A stretch of 12,151 bases of DNA from JBBSGC01 sp038254525 (GTDB taxonomy: Bacteria > Actinomycetota > Actinomycetes > Propionibacteriales > Nocardioidaceae), in contig JBBSGC010000056.1 of NCBI GenBank assembly GCA_038254525.1, forward strand, positions 1-12,151, read 5' to 3'. The notes under the pieces were generated by a model that made no database searches, had not been told where the DNA came from, and saw only the letters and a list, made by a program, of their open reading frames with translations. The position numbers were made by a program, and so were the translations under genes. This document shows positions 11,827 through 12,151 of this stretch, one piece after another; the first letter of the stretch is position 1, and every line of letters begins with the position of its first letter.

Positions 11827-12151
11827 ATGACGTCGCCTCCGTCGTTCGAAGTCGAGCCGACGGCCGACCCCACCGCGCCCAGCCGCCGGGCAGAGATCCT
11901 GGCGGCCCCCGGGTTCGGGAGGTACTTCTCCGACCACATGTTCACTGCCACCTGGGATCCGGATCCCGGCTGGCACGACGGGCGGGTGCACGCCTACGGG
12001 CCGCTGAGCTTGGACCCGGCGACGGCGGTGCTGCACTATGCGCAGGAGATCTTCGAGGGACTCAAGGCCTATGCGCACGCCGATGGCTCGGTGTGGACCT
12101 TCCGGCCAGCGGCCAACGCCGCCCGCTTCCAGCGCTCCGCACAGCGCCTAG
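11827..12151 (+). CDS. ilvE: Branched-chain amino acid aminotransferase, N-terminal part (3' end outside window)
   Basis: 108 complete codons are visible and the frame is open to the window end. The residues FGRYFSDHMFTATWD, YGPLSLDPATAVLHYAQEIFEGLKAYAHADGSVWTFRP and ANAARFQRSAQRL are typical of PLP fold-type IV class II branched-chain aminotransferases, which make the last step of leucine, isoleucine and valine synthesis in the cytoplasm. The PLP-binding Lys and the C-terminal half lie beyond the window. The start ATG 11827 is set by the family's usual N-terminal length and by the TACGGT box seven bases upstream; there is no ribosome site. Together with serA and the ilvC homologue it marks an amino acid biosynthesis region, although it has its own promoter and is separated from serA by a gene on the other strand. 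Confidence 0.95.
   Translation, partial: MTSPPSFEVEPTADPTAPSRRAEILAAPGFGRYFSDHMFTATWDPDPGWHDGRVHAYGPLSLDPATAVLHYAQEIFEGLKAYAHADGSVWTFRPAANAARFQRSAQRL

Noticed and set aside
1..12151. Mobile element, prophage or defence island
   Set aside because: No transposase, integrase, attachment-site repeat, restriction, toxin or Cas gene is seen; composition is even except for the short AT-rich control regions.

Overview
The window is about 12 kb of very GC-rich DNA. Start codons are ATG or GTG, -10 boxes are of the TANNNT type, and some transcripts look leaderless. The gene content (a PadR regulator with a DUF2236/MpaB-type oxygenase, a long-form SerA of M. tuberculosis type, and an ilvC-serA-ilvE neighbourhood) points to a chromosomal segment of an actinobacterium. 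I see no insertion sequence, integrase, tRNA, rRNA or CRISPR array. The window cuts a gene at each end.

Layout: (1) 2-661 (+) is the C-terminal part of a D-2-hydroxyacid dehydrogenase. (2) Converging on it is a minus-strand pair, 2193-1627 (PadR regulator) and 1545-679 (DUF2236 oxygenase). (3) The PadR gene shares a divergent region, which holds a perfect inverted repeat, with a plus-strand unit: a possible 28-codon ORF (2254-2340) overlapping by four bases a six-Asp-box beta-propeller protein (2337-3425). (4) 3564-4151 and 4148-4711 form a tight two-gene unit, a SatD-like protein with a C-terminal helix-turn-helix and a small integral membrane protein. In front lies a duplicated, AT-rich operator/promoter. 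(5) 4870-7383 encodes an 837-residue membrane PAS-GGDEF-EAL cyclic-di-GMP protein whose start codon abuts a perfect hairpin containing its Shine-Dalgarno. (6) 7460-8515 encodes a ketol-acid reductoisomerase homologue, 8584-9462 a zinc-ribbon/transmembrane/trypsin-like protease, and 9572-11164 SerA. (7) 11762-11199 (-) is a SAM-dependent methyltransferase, divergent from ilvE (11827 to the window end).

The metabolic theme of the right half is serine and branched-chain amino acid synthesis. The reductoisomerase homologue keeps the overall fold motifs, but three positions that are catalytic in the family are changed (Lys to Arg, a metal-ligand Glu to Ala, a substrate-binding Ser to Ala). It may therefore be a repurposed paralogue rather than the working IlvC.

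A second theme is structural. Between 3.4 and 8.5 kb, five gene boundaries carry short tandem repeats with units of 9 to 15 bp. Two of them start at or include the authentic stop codon, and because their unit length is not a multiple of three they place TGA in all three frames. Another repeats the start codon four times in frame. These junctions, the hairpin over the GGDEF-EAL start and the doubled operator of the SatD-like pair are the most unusual parts of the window.
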